DNA of 64,000 bases from Bacillota bacterium. Lineage in GTDB: Bacteria; Bacillota; UBA4882; UBA8346. The DNA is taken from NCBI GenBank assembly GCA_023435565.1, contig JAEYRN010000103.1:62001-126000 (forward strand), given 5' to 3'. The position numbers and the translations under genes are program-made. Below the pieces are notes generated by a model that was given only the letters and a program-made list of their open reading frames with translations, was not told where the DNA came from and searched no databases. Shown piece by piece: positions 18,605 through 28,691 of this stretch. How positions within the stretch are numbered: the first letter of the stretch is position 1; each line of letters opens with the position of its first letter.

Positions 18605-19762
18605 TCATACCCTCTCACATAAAATATTCATCAAATCTTCCGCAGTCGCCTCGCGGGGATTGGCTTTCATTGAACCTGAATCAAGACTTTCCTTAATAAT
18701 CTCCGGAAAATCAGATTCCGATATACCTAAACTACTGATATGAGCAGGAATACCCAATTTTCGAAGCAAAAGCATAATGTTTTTAATAGCCAGAGCCCCG
18801 GCATCGATTGAATCCCCGCTTGGCAGCTTAGCACCCATAGCGATGGCAATTTTAGCAAACTTCTCATGGCTGACTGCCAGGTTAAAGCGCATTACCGGTA
18901 TCAGTAAAACCGCGCATATCAGCCCATGGGGTTTTCCGGTTCGGATTCCGATGGAATGGGCCAAACCATGTACAGCTCCCAGTCGGGCGACACTCAAAGC
19001 GACTCCCGCCATGAGACTGGCCATTGAAATTTCCACCCTTGCCTCCACATTATGACTATCTTGCTGAACTTTTAGGAGGCTCCTCCCAAAGTTTTCAATG
19101 GCCGTTAGTGCGTAAATATCGGTCAAAGCATTGGCCCCTTTGGAGATATAGGCTTCAATAGCTTGGACCAAACCATCGGCACCCGAATAAACCGTAACCG
19201 TCTCAGGGGCGCTAAATGTTAATTGCGGATCGACAATCGCTATTTTGGCCGCTAATTTTGGATCGCGGATTGACTTTTTAACCTTATTTTGATGATCGGA
19301 CAGCACGGCATTGAAAGTTACTTCCGCTCCGGAACCGGCAACAGTCGGGACAGTGATTAATGGAATACCTTCTTTCTCGATTAACCCGCCGTTAAAATAA
19401 TAAGGCACATCCTGCGAACAATGATATAACCCGGCAATTGCCTTTGCGACATCCATTACGCTTCCGCCGCCCAGACCGATAACCCAATCAGTTTCCTCGC
19501 TCCGGGCCATAACCACACCTTTAACAACCGTATCGAGGGAAGGTTCCGGTTCCACCTCCGAAAAGAAAACCGGAGAAAACCCCGAACCGCGTAATAATAT
19601 ATTTACCCGATGTAAAACGCCGTTATCGATAACCGAGTGTTTTCCGGTTACCACCAATACGTTTTTACCCAAGTCCATTGCCTCATTTGGAAGCTCCCTA
19701 AGAGTCTCCAAACCAAATACAATCTTAGTCCGAAGCTGAAATTTTTGAATAGTGGGAAGCAT
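18605..19762 (-). CDS. Iron-containing alcohol dehydrogenase family protein
   Basis: NAD(P)-dependent dehydrogenase of the group III family, usually acting on primary alcohols, diols or aldehydes. 385 residues: N-terminal Rossmann-like half with GLGGGSVMDVAKAIA and VPTVAGSGAEVT, then the helical metal-binding half with GADGLVQAIEAYIS and AVHGLAHSIG...GKPHGL. The family's first metal-ligand His (DALxHAIE) is Gln here, as in a DALTQ-type subgroup; the Asp and the other two His are present. Forms a tight pair with speE, a link with no obvious biochemical reason. Substrate unknown. Confidence 0.88.
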   Translation of the reverse strand: MLPTIQKFQLRTKIVFGLETLRELPNEAMDLGKNVLVVTGKHSVIDNGVLHRVNILLRGSGFSPVFFSEVEPEPSLDTVVKGVVMARSEETDWVIGLGGGSVMDVAKAIAGLYHCSQDVPYYFNGGLIEKEGIPLITVPTVAGSGAEVTFNAVLSDHQNKVKKSIRDPKLAAKIAIVDPQLTFSAPETVTVYSGADGLVQAIEAYISKGANALTDIYALTAIENFGRSLLKVQQDSHNVEARVEISMASLMAGVALSVARLGAVHGLAHSIGIRTGKPHGLICAVLLIPVMRFNLAVSHEKFAKIAIAMGAKLPSGDSIDAGALAIKNIMLLLRKLGIPAHISSLGISESDFPEIIKESLDSGSMKANPREATAEDLMNILCERV

Positions 19763-19822
19763 CTCGCACCTCCTGTCTTAATAAATTTCCCACCTAATTA
19801 ATCGTTACGCGTTACAAATTTT

Positions 19823-20611
19823 TTAGCTTAAATCCCGCCAAGCATTATTTACTACCTCTTCAATAACCGGAATTAATTGGCCTTCTGTCCGCCAATGCCC
19901 TAAATATTCAATATTTCCCTCAGGCCCCCGGATGGGCGAGTAGGTTAAATTCACCAAATGCCAGCCTTTTTGAGGAGCATTTTCAAGTAGTCGGTGCAGT
20001 ACTTCAAGATGGACCGCCGGATCGCGAATAACTCCCTTTTTACCAACTTTTTCGCGTCCCGCCTCAAACTGAGGTTTAATCAACGTAACTAATTCTCCCT
20101 CAGGTCCCGTTAACTCCCCGAATTTAGCCAATACTAATTCCAAAGAGATAAACGAGAGGTCCGCCGTAATTAGGCTGGGTTCCTTTTTCAATGAATCCTT
20201 GAAAAAGTAGCGAATATTCTGCCGTTCCCAGACAGTGACCCGTGGGTCCTGGCGCAGCTTCCATGCAAGTTGGCCATATCCCACATCAACGGCGACAATA
20301 TGAGCGGCGCCTGCCTGTAACAGACAATCGGTAAATCCTCCGGTGGAGGCCCCTGCGTCAAGGCAAAACCGCCCTTCAATATTTAGTCTGAATTCGGCGA
20401 TAGCTTTTTCAAGTTTATAACCGCCGCGACTGACATATTTCTCAGTGGTGCCGGTCAGGGTTATCGGTTCCTGTTCATCAACGAGTTGGCTCACTTTTTC
20501 AATCCGTTTTCCATTTACCCAAACCGTCCCAGCCATTACAGCCCGCTGGGCCTGTTCACGGCTGGCATATTTCCCTTCCTCAACCAACCGGAGGTCAATC
20601 CGCTTTTTCAA
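19823..20611 (-). CDS. tlyA: TlyA family rRNA (cytidine-2'-O)-methyltransferase
   Basis: Methylates ribose of rRNA cytidines. 262 residues: S4 RNA-binding domain (1-60: RIDLRLVEEGKYASREQAQRAVMAG) followed by an FtsJ-like SAM-dependent fold (CLDAGASTGGFTDCLLQAGA, AVDVGYGQLAWKLR, SFISLELVL, LVTLIKPQFEAG). In many Firmicutes it sits with xseAB/ispA/dxs; here it is downstream of a helicase, 15 bases away, in the same direction. Confidence 0.94.
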   Translation of the reverse strand: MKKRIDLRLVEEGKYASREQAQRAVMAGTVWVNGKRIEKVSQLVDEQEPITLTGTTEKYVSRGGYKLEKAIAEFRLNIEGRFCLDAGASTGGFTDCLLQAGAAHIVAVDVGYGQLAWKLRQDPRVTVWERQNIRYFFKDSLKKEPSLITADLSFISLELVLAKFGELTGPEGELVTLIKPQFEAGREKVGKKGVIRDPAVHLEVLHRLLENAPQKGWHLVNLTYSPIRGPEGNIEYLGHWRTEGQLIPVIEEVVNNAWRDLS

Positions 20612-20626
20612 ATCCCACCGCCATAT

Positions 20627-22891
20627 TCATAAATTAACCTTTATCAAGTCCCGATCCATCAAATCCATACATCCTTTAAGCTTAGCGGCTAAAATCTGGT
20701 CTTGCCCGGCGCAAGCCGCTTTAATTTGGCGCATAATGTCGATCCCTCTACGAAATGCTTGGACAATATCTCCTTCTTGAATGCTCCCGGCTTCCTTTAG
20801 CAAATCGGAAAAGGTTAACCCTTTACTCCAAAGGTAAGCTAAGTTGGAGATGCTGGGGTGAAATCTGGCATCCCGCTCATCTACGCCATAACGATAAATT
20901 AGATTACGAATGATTGTTTTGACGGGTTTGACGTCAAAGGGCAGATTTTTGGGGTAAAACTCTCCCTTACGCGGTTCATAATCAATCGCAACTATAAGAG
21001 CATTCAATTGGTCTTGATCAAACTCATGGAAAATACCGTTAAAATAAAGTTCGGTTACGAGTAGCTCCTGTGTATAAATCTGGGCGGCAAATTCACCCCT
21101 GGGAAGTAATTTACCGTCTTTGATGTAATCCAAATCTTCCAGGATTTCCGTTTTCAGCTGCAAATCGCTGTTGAAGCGGCCGGATGTTATAATACGAGAG
21201 GCCCTTTCCTGAAGGGAACTGACCCGGTTATTCAGCTCGGCCCATTCCTGAATCTGCCCTTCGCAATTTTTCTGACGTTCGGGAGAGCAGGCAGTAGGTT
21301 TTATATCTTGTAAATATTTGGCCAGTTCATTTATTTCAGCCAGAACCGCTGCCCGGGCCCGCCCTTTTATGAACCGGAAGCGGCGCTGTTTCTTCTTTAG
21401 TTTTTGGCGCAGCTTCAGATATACGATGGGGCATTGGGGATTTTCCCGCTCCATACATAAACCGGAACTTAACTGATTCAACTGCTTAGCCTCACGGGCC
21501 AATTGCTGTTCGAAATGTTTTTTATCGTTTCTCGCCTGATAAGTAGCGAAATTTTGATTTAAGATTAAGGAGATTTCATCCAGATCATGGTTCCGGTTCA
21601 AGTTTAAGACCGAATTATAGGACAGGTTAAACTGGCTTTTTAAAGGTTCAATTTCATCCTGTTTGATGCTTGGATATTCCTCGGGCCTCAAAACCCGCAT
21701 GTCGGCTAAGATATAAACGGAACCTTGAAGATCGATGCCTCGGCGGCCGGCACGGCCTGCCATTTGAAAGTATTCCAAATTGGTCATTGGCCGAAAGGAA
21801 ATCCCGTCAAACTTAGATGGACTGTCGAAACAAACCGTTTTCACCGGGTAATTGATGCCTACCGCAAAAGTTTCGGTGGCATACATCACTTTGATCAGCC
21901 CCATCCCAAATAAAACTTCGACAATTTCTTTCAACCCCGGCAATAATCCGGCGTGATGGTAACCGATCCCCTTAGTTAACAAGGTTCTAGCTTGGATCAC
22001 TGTTTTTAATGAACCGATACCGTATTCGCCAATCAGCCGGTCGCAAACTTCCTCAGCCCGGCGTGAATCCTCTTCACTTAAAAAACTCTTTTGGTATCCT
22101 AGTTCTTCCGCCTTCAACTCACACAGCCTGCGACTGAAGACAAAATAAAGGCAAGGCAAACCGTTACTTTTATTTATATGTTTTATTAAGTCCAAATGGG
22201 TTGATTCCCACTTGCGTTTGTCAAACCCGGCAAGCAGCCCTTTTAACTCCAACTCTTGCCGGTATTGAATTATTTCTTTAAGAGTGGAAGCGCCCAGGTG
22301 TTTTTCAAAGACAAAATGTTCCAGGGGAACAACCCGGTCCTTTTTAATAATAACCTTTACCTCATGGCCTTTAATTTCCTTGATCCAATCCGCCAATTCA
22401 AGCGCATTTGGAATCGTCGCCGACAGGCCGAGCAACCGCATCTCGGGAGGCATAAAGATAATCGATTCCTCCCAGACGGTACCACGTTCTTCGTCGGAAA
22501 GATAGTGGATCTCATCGAAGATAATATGGGAAATCCCTTCCAGACGCTGTTTATCCTGATGAAGAATATTACGGAAAATTTCCGTGGTCATCAAACAGAT
22601 TTCAGCTTCGGAATTAATTACCACATCTCCGGTAACGATACCGACCCTTTCCGGTCCGTAAAGGGCTTTGAATTCCTTAAACTTTTGGTTGGAAAGAGCT
22701 TTGATGGGAGCGGTATAGATTATTCGATCGCCCTTGGCAATCGCTTGGTCAATCAGATAATCGGCAATAAGTGTCTTTCCGACACCGGTTGGGGCCGAAA
22801 CAAGAACGGAATTCCCTTTTAAAAGTTCAACGATGGCTTGTTGCTGGAAGTCATCCAGCTTATAGTCGCGATAGTACTCTGGAAGCTGCAT
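20627..22891 (-). CDS. Ski2/Mtr4-like DEAD/H-box RNA helicase
   Basis: ATP-driven RNA unwinding, probably in RNA turnover. 754 residues: motif I APTGVGKT near residue 35, DEIHYLSDEERG, GLSATIPN, and the C-terminal helicase lobe with YATETFAVGINYP and QMAGRAGRRGID. It is followed by a long helical insert and a C-terminal DSHCT-like helical domain (from ~560). ATG behind GAGGAGCC. Such Ski2-like proteins occur in a minority of bacteria, including some Firmicutes and cyanobacteria; the RNA substrate is unknown. Pairing with tlyA suggests an rRNA-related role, as inference only. Confidence 0.88.
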   Translation of the reverse strand: MQLPEYYRDYKLDDFQQQAIVELLKGNSVLVSAPTGVGKTLIADYLIDQAIAKGDRIIYTAPIKALSNQKFKEFKALYGPERVGIVTGDVVINSEAEICLMTTEIFRNILHQDKQRLEGISHIIFDEIHYLSDEERGTVWEESIIFMPPEMRLLGLSATIPNALELADWIKEIKGHEVKVIIKKDRVVPLEHFVFEKHLGASTLKEIIQYRQELELKGLLAGFDKRKWESTHLDLIKHINKSNGLPCLYFVFSRRLCELKAEELGYQKSFLSEEDSRRAEEVCDRLIGEYGIGSLKTVIQARTLLTKGIGYHHAGLLPGLKEIVEVLFGMGLIKVMYATETFAVGINYPVKTVCFDSPSKFDGISFRPMTNLEYFQMAGRAGRRGIDLQGSVYILADMRVLRPEEYPSIKQDEIEPLKSQFNLSYNSVLNLNRNHDLDEISLILNQNFATYQARNDKKHFEQQLAREAKQLNQLSSGLCMERENPQCPIVYLKLRQKLKKKQRRFRFIKGRARAAVLAEINELAKYLQDIKPTACSPERQKNCEGQIQEWAELNNRVSSLQERASRIITSGRFNSDLQLKTEILEDLDYIKDGKLLPRGEFAAQIYTQELLVTELYFNGIFHEFDQDQLNALIVAIDYEPRKGEFYPKNLPFDVKPVKTIIRNLIYRYGVDERDARFHPSISNLAYLWSKGLTFSDLLKEAGSIQEGDIVQAFRRGIDIMRQIKAACAGQDQILAAKLKGCMDLMDRDLIKVNL

Positions 22892-23057
22892 TGTGGCTCC
22901 TCTTTTTCGAAATTAACCTATGAGATTTCGGGATCGAGGAGGTAAATTCCTTCTCATTATATCAAAAGTATAACTCTTTTAACGTTTGGCGATTCAAGAG
23001 GTAATTCTGTAAGTCCTAAAATGATGCACGAAGTCGGTAAAGCGGCGATTACTCCAA

Positions 23058-23098
23058 TAAAAAAAAGAAATGCAGATGTCTAAAAACACATCCGCATT
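23058..23098 (-). terminator. Intrinsic terminator of the sugar ABC operon
   Basis: On the minus strand AATGCGGATGT/ACATCTGCATT is followed by TCTTTTTTTT, ~30 bases past the permease stop. The rest of 22892-23057 holds only the helicase leader, with a TATAAT ~70 bases upstream of its start. Confidence 0.85.
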
Positions 23099-23131
23099 CA
23101 ATTTTTTTATCATAATTTTATTGATAAATCC

Positions 23132-24340
23132 TCAGCTTTTAGCTTTTGATTTGGAATATACATCAAAACTAACCGCAGCTAACAGGACAAACCCTTTGAT
23201 AGCTTGCTGCCAGTCAATGCTGACTCCTAAAATGGACATCCCGTTATTTAGAACTCCCATTAACAGACCGCCGACGATAGCTCCGACAACTGTTCCCACC
23301 CCACCGGTGGTTGAAGCGCCGCCGATAAAACATGCCCCAATCGCATCAAGTTCAAAGCCTTGCCCGGCTTTCGGAGTCGCCGAGTTGAGTCTGCCGGTAA
23401 AGATAATTCCTGCTAAAGCGGCTAACACACCCATATTGACATAAACCCAAAACAAGATTTTTTGAGTTTTAACGCCCGAAAGCGCGGCCGCTTTAGGATT
23501 TCCGCCATAAGCATAAATATGTCTACCAATAATGGTCCGATTGGTAACAAATGAATAGATGATTACCAACCCTGATACTATGATAAGTACCATGGGAATT
23601 CCTTTATAGACGGCTAAAGTATAAGCGAAAGCGTTGATAACGCAAACTATGGCGGCTATTTTAGCGAGAAATAATGCCGATGGCGTAACTTCAAATCCAT
23701 ATTTCTTTTTATTTGATCTTTCGATAATTTGGCTAATGATATATATGACTGAAGCGACAATCCCAATCAGAACCGCCAGTAGATTTATTTTGCTAAGATT
23801 AACTATATCCGGTACAAAGCCTGCCGCTAAAAAGTTATAGCTTCCCGGAAACGGCGCAAGACTTTGACTTTGTAATAAAACCATGGTCAATCCTTTAAAA
23901 ATAAGCGCACCCGCTAATGTTGCAATAAAAGCGGGAACATTCATATATGCGATAAAAAATCCTTGGGCGCATCCAATTAAAAATCCAATGAATATCGAGA
24001 AAACGATAGCAAAACTCACCGGCATATCCATTTTTATAATCAGAACCGCGGAAACCGCCCCTACAAATCCGGCCACGGAACCAACTGATAAATCGATATT
24101 ACCACAAATTAAAATACACATAAGCATACCGATGGCTAGAATTAAAACATAACTGTTCTGCGAGATTAAGTTGGAAATATTTAATGGCTTTAATAAAATT
24201 CCCTCAGTTACTATTTGAAAAAATATGATAACCGCTATCAATGCAATAATCATTACATACTGACGAAGGTTCCCCTTGAGCATAGTACCGGAATTAATCC
24301 CGCCAAGATTATCCTTTAAAGCATTGTTCGGTTTGGTCAT
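23132..24340 (-). CDS. Sugar ABC transporter permease (GguB/XylH-like)
   Basis: Membrane pore of a monosaccharide importer of the BPD_transp_2 (RbsC/XylH) family. 402 residues with about ten membrane segments, the conserved stretch [21 protein letters not shown], and [24 protein letters not shown] near the C-terminus. The mid-protein charged loop ([15 protein letters not shown]) is typical of XylH/GguB rather than RbsC. Its start overlaps the ATPase stop by four bases (ATGA). Confidence 0.93.
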   Translation of the reverse strand: MTKPNNALKDNLGGINSGTMLKGNLRQYVMIIALIAVIIFFQIVTEGILLKPLNISNLISQNSYVLILAIGMLMCILICGNIDLSVGSVAGFVGAVSAVLIIKMDMPVSFAIVFSIFIGFLIGCAQGFFIAYMNVPAFIATLAGALIFKGLTMVLLQSQSLAPFPGSYNFLAAGFVPDIVNLSKINLLAVLIGIVASVIYIISQIIERSNKKKYGFEVTPSALFLAKIAAIVCVINAFAYTLAVYKGIPMVLIIVSGLVIIYSFVTNRTIIGRHIYAYGGNPKAAALSGVKTQKILFWVYVNMGVLAALAGIIFTGRLNSATPKAGQGFELDAIGACFIGGASTTGGVGTVVGAIVGGLLMGVLNNGMSILGVSIDWQQAIKGFVLLAAVSFDVYSKSKAKS

Positions 24341-25881
24341 TTTAATACCTCCTTATTACTTTGCATGATACATTGCATGATATTTTCCTGAGATGCTTCC
24401 CGGCCTGAAAGCTCGCCGACAATTCTTCCCTCATTCATTACATAGATTCGATCACACATCCCGATAATTTCCGGCAATTCCGAAGATATCATGACGATCG
24501 ATTTTCCTGCTTCCGCCAGTTCATTGATGATAGTATAAATTTCATATTTAGCTCCAACATCGATTCCTCGTGTCGGCTCATCTAAAAATAGGACATCGGG
24601 GTCTGCGAAGATGCACTTACTAAATACGACCTTCTGCTGATTACCACCGGATAAGTTTCCCGCTTGTTGCCAAATACTTGAAGATTTGATTCTTAGTTTG
24701 GCGCGATAATCTTCACCGATCTGGATTTCCATATTTTCATCCATTACTGTGCGATTACATATTTTCGAAAGGGATGAGAGCGTAATATTTTTTTTGATGT
24801 CGAATGAAAGAATAAGACCGGCAGTCTTTCTGTCCTCCGTCGAATAAGTTATCTTATTTTTAATGGCATCGCTGACACTGTGCAAATCTAGTTTTTCCCC
24901 GTCTTTCAACAGTTTTCCGGATATTTTTTTGCCATATGCTTTTCCAAAGATACTCATGGCCAGTTCCGTTCGACCGGCGCCCATTAATCCGGCAATGCCA
25001 ACAACTTCTCCTTTTCGTACATTCATATTGATATTTTTAATAACATGTCGCGATTCATCGATCGGATCATAAACATTCCAATTTTCTATTTCAAAACGGA
25101 TATCGCCTATTTTATTTTGCCGTTTCGGAAAACGGTCCTTTATTTCCCGTCCTACCATACCTTTAATAATACGATCTTCCGTAATCTGATCTTCTCCTTT
25201 AACAAGGGTCTCAATCGTCGCTCCGTCTCTAATAACGGTTATTTCGTCCGCGACTTTGATTACCTCCTGTAATTTATGAGAGATAATAATTGAGGTGATT
25301 CCATGTTCTTTTAAATCCAATATTAAATTCAGAAGGTGATTTGATTCCTCATCGTTTAAAGCAGCTGTCGGTTCATCCAAAATCAATATTTTAACATCCT
25401 TCGACAGCGCCTTACAAATTTCTACCAACTGTTGTTTCCCCATCCCCAGATCCTTAACTCTGGTATCGATATTGGCGTTTAAACCAACTTTTTTTAGGAT
25501 TTCAATCGTTTTAAGCCTGGTCTTATTCCAATTGACTGTAACCCCGTTATCAGTCTGTTCATTTCCGATAAAAACATTTTCAGCAATTGATAATGAGGGT
25601 ATTAACGCCAGTTCTTGGTGAATAATTGCTATCCCCTTAGTCTCGCTCTCCCTGATATCCTTGAACTGACATATCTCGCCATTTACGATGATATCTCCCT
25701 CATAGGTCCCATATGGATAAACCCCACTTAGAATATTCATTAACGTAGATTTACCGGCCCCGTTTTCACCTACTAACGCATGAATGTGTTTGGGTTTAAT
25801 CTTCAAATTAACATTGTCAAGAGCTTTGACTCCGGGAAATAATTTGGTGATATTTCTCATTTCTAAGATAAATTGTTCCAT
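24337..25881 (-). CDS. Sugar ABC transporter ATP-binding protein (GguA/XylG-like), two ATPase domains
   Basis: Energises the importer. 514 residues with tandem ATPase halves: first half with [32 protein letters not shown] and [10 protein letters not shown]; second half with the degenerate Walker [30 protein letters not shown] and [19 protein letters not shown]. That half-degenerate pattern is usual in this family. Begins at ATG behind AAGGAGACC, 230 bases after the binding-protein stop. Confidence 0.95.
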   Translation of the reverse strand: MEQFILEMRNITKLFPGVKALDNVNLKIKPKHIHALVGENGAGKSTLMNILSGVYPYGTYEGDIIVNGEICQFKDIRESETKGIAIIHQELALIPSLSIAENVFIGNEQTDNGVTVNWNKTRLKTIEILKKVGLNANIDTRVKDLGMGKQQLVEICKALSKDVKILILDEPTAALNDEESNHLLNLILDLKEHGITSIIISHKLQEVIKVADEITVIRDGATIETLVKGEDQITEDRIIKGMVGREIKDRFPKRQNKIGDIRFEIENWNVYDPIDESRHVIKNINMNVRKGEVVGIAGLMGAGRTELAMSIFGKAYGKKISGKLLKDGEKLDLHSVSDAIKNKITYSTEDRKTAGLILSFDIKKNITLSSLSKICNRTVMDENMEIQIGEDYRAKLRIKSSSIWQQAGNLSGGNQQKVVFSKCIFADPDVLFLDEPTRGIDVGAKYEIYTIINELAEAGKSIVMISSELPEIIGMCDRIYVMNEGRIVGELSGREASQENIMQCIMQSNKEVLK

Positions 25882-26054
25882 TTTCGGTCTCCTTTATTAA
25901 GATCCGGTAATAAAGGCGTTGGTGAATCAGAGCGCCAAAATTTCAGGGCGATATGTATCATTTACAATAAAATTTCTTTACCATAAAACAAAAAATAAAA
26001 CAAGATGATGATATTGTTTTCCGGGACAAAACCCAATTAAAACCTGTAGATTAA

Positions 26055-26095
26055 AATATCAATCGGCCAGCAATTAATGCTAACCGATTGATATT
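26055..26095 (-). other. Intercistronic stem-loop between binding-protein and ATPase genes
   Basis: AATATCAATCGG and CCGATTGATATT form a perfect 12-bp stem, with further pairing (AGCA/TGCT) inside. No T-tail. In this position such a hairpin usually protects the upstream mRNA or limits read-through, giving more binding protein than membrane components. Confidence 0.7.
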
Positions 26096-26111
26096 ATATT
26101 AAAGATTTTTC

Positions 26112-27173
26112 TTACTTAATGTCTGCTTCCTTCAAGTAACCGGAATCCATTACTAATTCTTTATAGTTATCAACGGTAACAATGTAAGGTACCAGGAGAT
26201 ATGAAGGTACAATTTTTACATTGTTGTTATAGGTTTTGGTATCATTAATTTCCGGTTCGGTATCGTTTAGAACAGCATCAACCATATTTGAGGCAACTTT
26301 GGCGAGATCTCTGGTATCCTTAAGAATCGTGGAATACTGTTGTCCGGCTATGATTAGTTTAATAGATGCGGCTTCTGCGTCTTGTCCGGTAACAATCGGT
26401 AGATTTTTGCCGGGAACATATCCGAAAGAAATAAGGGCTGACAAGATACCCCTGGAAATTCCGTCATAGGGTGACAATACGCCGTGAAGCACTTTTCCGG
26501 ATGTATAATTGGCAGCTAACACAGCGTCCATCCGCGCTTGAGCCACAGCTCCGTCCCAACGCAAGGTACCGATTTTATCTTGGGTAATTTGTCCGGATGG
26601 AACAACGATAGTCCCTTTATCCATTAAGGGTTTTAGGACATCCATGGCGCCTTGATAGAAATAAAAGGAGTTGGTATCGTCAGGTGAACCGGCAAATAAC
26701 TCAACATTATACGGGCCATTGCCCTTGAATTTTTTCAAACCCTCTACTAAAGATTGAGCCTGTAATTCGCCAACTTTTCTATTATCAAAAGTTGCATAGT
26801 AGGAGACTGCATCTGTGTTAACTAACAAACGATCGTAGGAGATAACTTTAACGCCGTCTTTGGCAGCTTGGGTTAGTGTTTCGGAAAGTGTGGAACCGTC
26901 AATTGCGGCAATAACCAGAACTTTGGCTCCTTTGGAGAGCATATTCTCGATCTGTGATTTCTGGGTTGGAATATCATCTTCGGCATACTGTAAATCAACT
27001 TTGTATCCTTTTTCTTCAAGGATCTCTTTCATTGTTCCGCCGTCTTTGATCCAACGTTCCGATGACTTGGTAGGCATTGAAATTCCCACATACTTGCTGT
27101 CGTCTTTTTTCCCACAACCCCATAATGCGAAGGCCAGAGAAACAGCTATCAGGACCGCCAATACTTTTTTCAT
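26112..27173 (-). CDS. chvE: Sugar-binding lipoprotein (ChvE-like)
   Basis: Extracytoplasmic receptor that delivers sugars to the permease. Signal peptide with lipobox LWGCGKK (Cys20). The mature protein shows the ChvE-type periplasmic-binding fold: KYVGISMPTKSSERWIKDG, SYDRLLVNTDAVSYYATFDN, LFAGSPDDTNSFYFYQGAMD, VTGQDAEAASIKLI and QYSTILKDTRDLAK. The KSSERWIKDG and TGQDAE motifs are characteristic of ChvE, which binds glucose, galactose, arabinose or xylose; which one applies here is not known. First gene of the operon. Confidence 0.93.
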   Translation of the reverse strand: MKKVLAVLIAVSLAFALWGCGKKDDSKYVGISMPTKSSERWIKDGGTMKEILEEKGYKVDLQYAEDDIPTQKSQIENMLSKGAKVLVIAAIDGSTLSETLTQAAKDGVKVISYDRLLVNTDAVSYYATFDNRKVGELQAQSLVEGLKKFKGNGPYNVELFAGSPDDTNSFYFYQGAMDVLKPLMDKGTIVVPSGQITQDKIGTLRWDGAVAQARMDAVLAANYTSGKVLHGVLSPYDGISRGILSALISFGYVPGKNLPIVTGQDAEAASIKLIIAGQQYSTILKDTRDLAKVASNMVDAVLNDTEPEINDTKTYNNNVKIVPSYLLVPYIVTVDNYKELVMDSGYLKEADIK

Positions 27174-27508
27174 TAAATCTCCTCCTATAAATTATTTTTT
27201 TATTGCATAACCATAGCTAATACACCCTGACTAAATGTCTTAACTATAGTTAAAACACCCGTATAAACCCTATAATAAAAATGGTTATCTTCTTTTCTTG
27301 GTTACAAAAAAAGATGTCCGTACAAGTAGTGATGTAAATTTATTATGTTCGTGTATGGCTTAACAATTCGTTTTATCCATTAAAATCCAAAACTTGTACG
27401 TACATATTTAGGAATAGATAACCCTTAAACCCGATATCTGAATCTATGACCTACATCAGGTCTAAATAATTAGTTAGGGATTTTCATTTTTAGCTCATGT
27501 TTAATAAA
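27174..27508 (-). promoter_or_regulatory. Long leader of the sugar ABC operon with palindromic sites
   Basis: A ~330-base untranslated stretch follows the promoter. It contains TTAACTATAGTTAA (27240-27253, perfect palindrome), TGTACGTACA (27395-27404), and CGTACAAGT (27319-27327) mirrored by ACTTGTACG (27392-27400). These look like binding sites for a LacI- or ROK-type sugar regulator, possibly with looping, but no such regulator is encoded nearby. Confidence 0.4.
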
Positions 27509-27537
27509 ATTTTAACATCTTGACTTTTGCATGTCAA
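27509..27537 (-). promoter_or_regulatory. Sigma-A promoter of the sugar ABC operon
   Basis: TTGACA, exactly 17 bases, TAAAAT on the minus strand. The predicted start is near 27502, ~330 bases before the chvE ATG. Confidence 0.75.
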
Positions 27538-27653
27538 TAGAAGCATTTTTCAACAAGTTTTCATAAATTTGATACAAGAGCTGATTTTCGGAGCTGAGAA
27601 TCGGTAAAGAACAATTTATAAATTATTGGTTTAAGAATCAAAATCATTATGTA

Positions 27654-27667
27654 TTGTATCGCTACAA
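27654..27667. promoter_or_regulatory. Small perfect palindrome upstream of the sugar operon promoter
   Basis: TTGTA-TCGC-TACAA. It lies ~120 bases upstream of the promoter. It resembles, but does not satisfy, a catabolite-response element, being two bases short and lacking the usual flanks. Confidence 0.25.
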
Positions 27668-27730
27668 ATTAATAGAATTTAAGCTAAAATCATTCCTGGA
27701 TGCGGTCGATAAATTCGATGAAAGTGTAAT

Positions 27731-27765
27731 GAATCAAACCCCTGTTTTTTACAGGGGTTTGGTTC
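27731..27765 (-). terminator. Strong hairpin after the barrel-protein gene
   Basis: CAAACCCCTGT/ACAGGGGTTTG with a T5 loop, extendable to 15 pairs with G-T pairing. It starts 14 bases past the stop on the minus strand. No U-run follows, so it may act as a 3' stabiliser or factor-assisted terminator. Confidence 0.65.
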
Positions 27766-27778
27766 AATCTTACTAACA

Positions 27779-28453
27779 TTAAAATCTTGCTGTCACACCT
27801 ATGGTTAACCCTCCGGTAGTAGTGACTACTTCATCAGCATAATCAATTAAAATACTATTAAAACGGTATCCAAAGCCCAATCCGAAATTTTCGGCGAACA
27901 TGTAATTAAATTTGATCCTACACAAAGTAATATAAGCATCTTCCTCATCCGAATCATATTCATATTCTCCATTAAGAGACACTCCCAAAGAACCCTGTAG
28001 GAACATCTGTTCGGAAATATTCCACAATGCATCTGCACCAAAGATAATCCCGCTTACTGTAGCTTTGGTTTCTGCATACTCGTTCTCAAAATTATTTAAG
28101 GTAAGATCAATCCTTACTCTGTCATTTCCAAAAACCCGAAAACCGCATTTGATTATTAAAGTAGTATAATCCCTTAATACAACATAATCTCCATCGTCAG
28201 GCGAACCATCTTCATATTCAAAGCCAAGTTTGAATCTTTGAATAGGAATATCCATTCCTACAATAACCCCATCTAATGAACCGTCATCTTCTTCATCATC
28301 ATTATCGTAATAATAATCATCATCGATAGTCCACGTACCATATCCATAAGTATCAACATAAGCCGTCACTCTATCCGTTTCTGCAAAAGCGCTGATTGAA
28401 AAGACCAATACCAAACTGATACTCATAACCAAAATAGCACAAAGTTTTTTCAC
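27779..28453 (-). CDS. Secreted beta-barrel-like outer-membrane protein
   Basis: 224 residues. Cleavable signal peptide (hydrophobic 8-22, ending SAFAE), then an acidic linker (IDDDYYYDNDDEEDDG), then alternating-hydrophobic beta strands with many Tyr/Phe and Gly. The C-terminus is GGLTIGVTARF; a terminal Phe after alternating hydrophobics is the beta-barrel assembly signal. This implies an outer membrane. No close family is recognised. ATG behind AGGAGG with its own promoter and terminator, so a single-gene transcript. Confidence 0.75.
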   Translation of the reverse strand: MKKLCAILVMSISLVLVFSISAFAETDRVTAYVDTYGYGTWTIDDDYYYDNDDEEDDGSLDGVIVGMDIPIQRFKLGFEYEDGSPDDGDYVVLRDYTTLIIKCGFRVFGNDRVRIDLTLNNFENEYAETKATVSGIIFGADALWNISEQMFLQGSLGVSLNGEYEYDSDEEDAYITLCRIKFNYMFAENFGLGFGYRFNSILIDYADEVVTTTGGLTIGVTARF

Positions 28454-28503
28454 GTCTTATTCCTCCTATTTTTTTACTAATTAAATTGGTAAAATCTTTA
28501 TTT

Positions 28504-28532
28504 ATCATATCACTAATAGCATTCTTAGTAAA
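28504..28532 (-). promoter_or_regulatory. Predicted promoter of the barrel-protein gene
   Basis: TTTACT, 17 bases, TATGAT on the minus strand, ~50 bases upstream of the start codon. Confidence 0.5.
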
Positions 28533-28691
28533 GTTTAACATAATAGGATACTTAAGTTAATTTCCTTATCCGGATTAAACGAAGGAACGTTTGGAAAAAT
28601 GTAGAATTAATTAAGAATCTATCCCATACTGATATTACTGTAAAACCTAATATGATAGCGGTTGAATAATTTTTAGGAGGATTAATTATTG

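Noticed and set aside
27654..27667. Catabolite-response element before the sugar operon
   Set aside because: The palindrome TTGTATCGCTACAA lacks the required flanks and length of a cre site.
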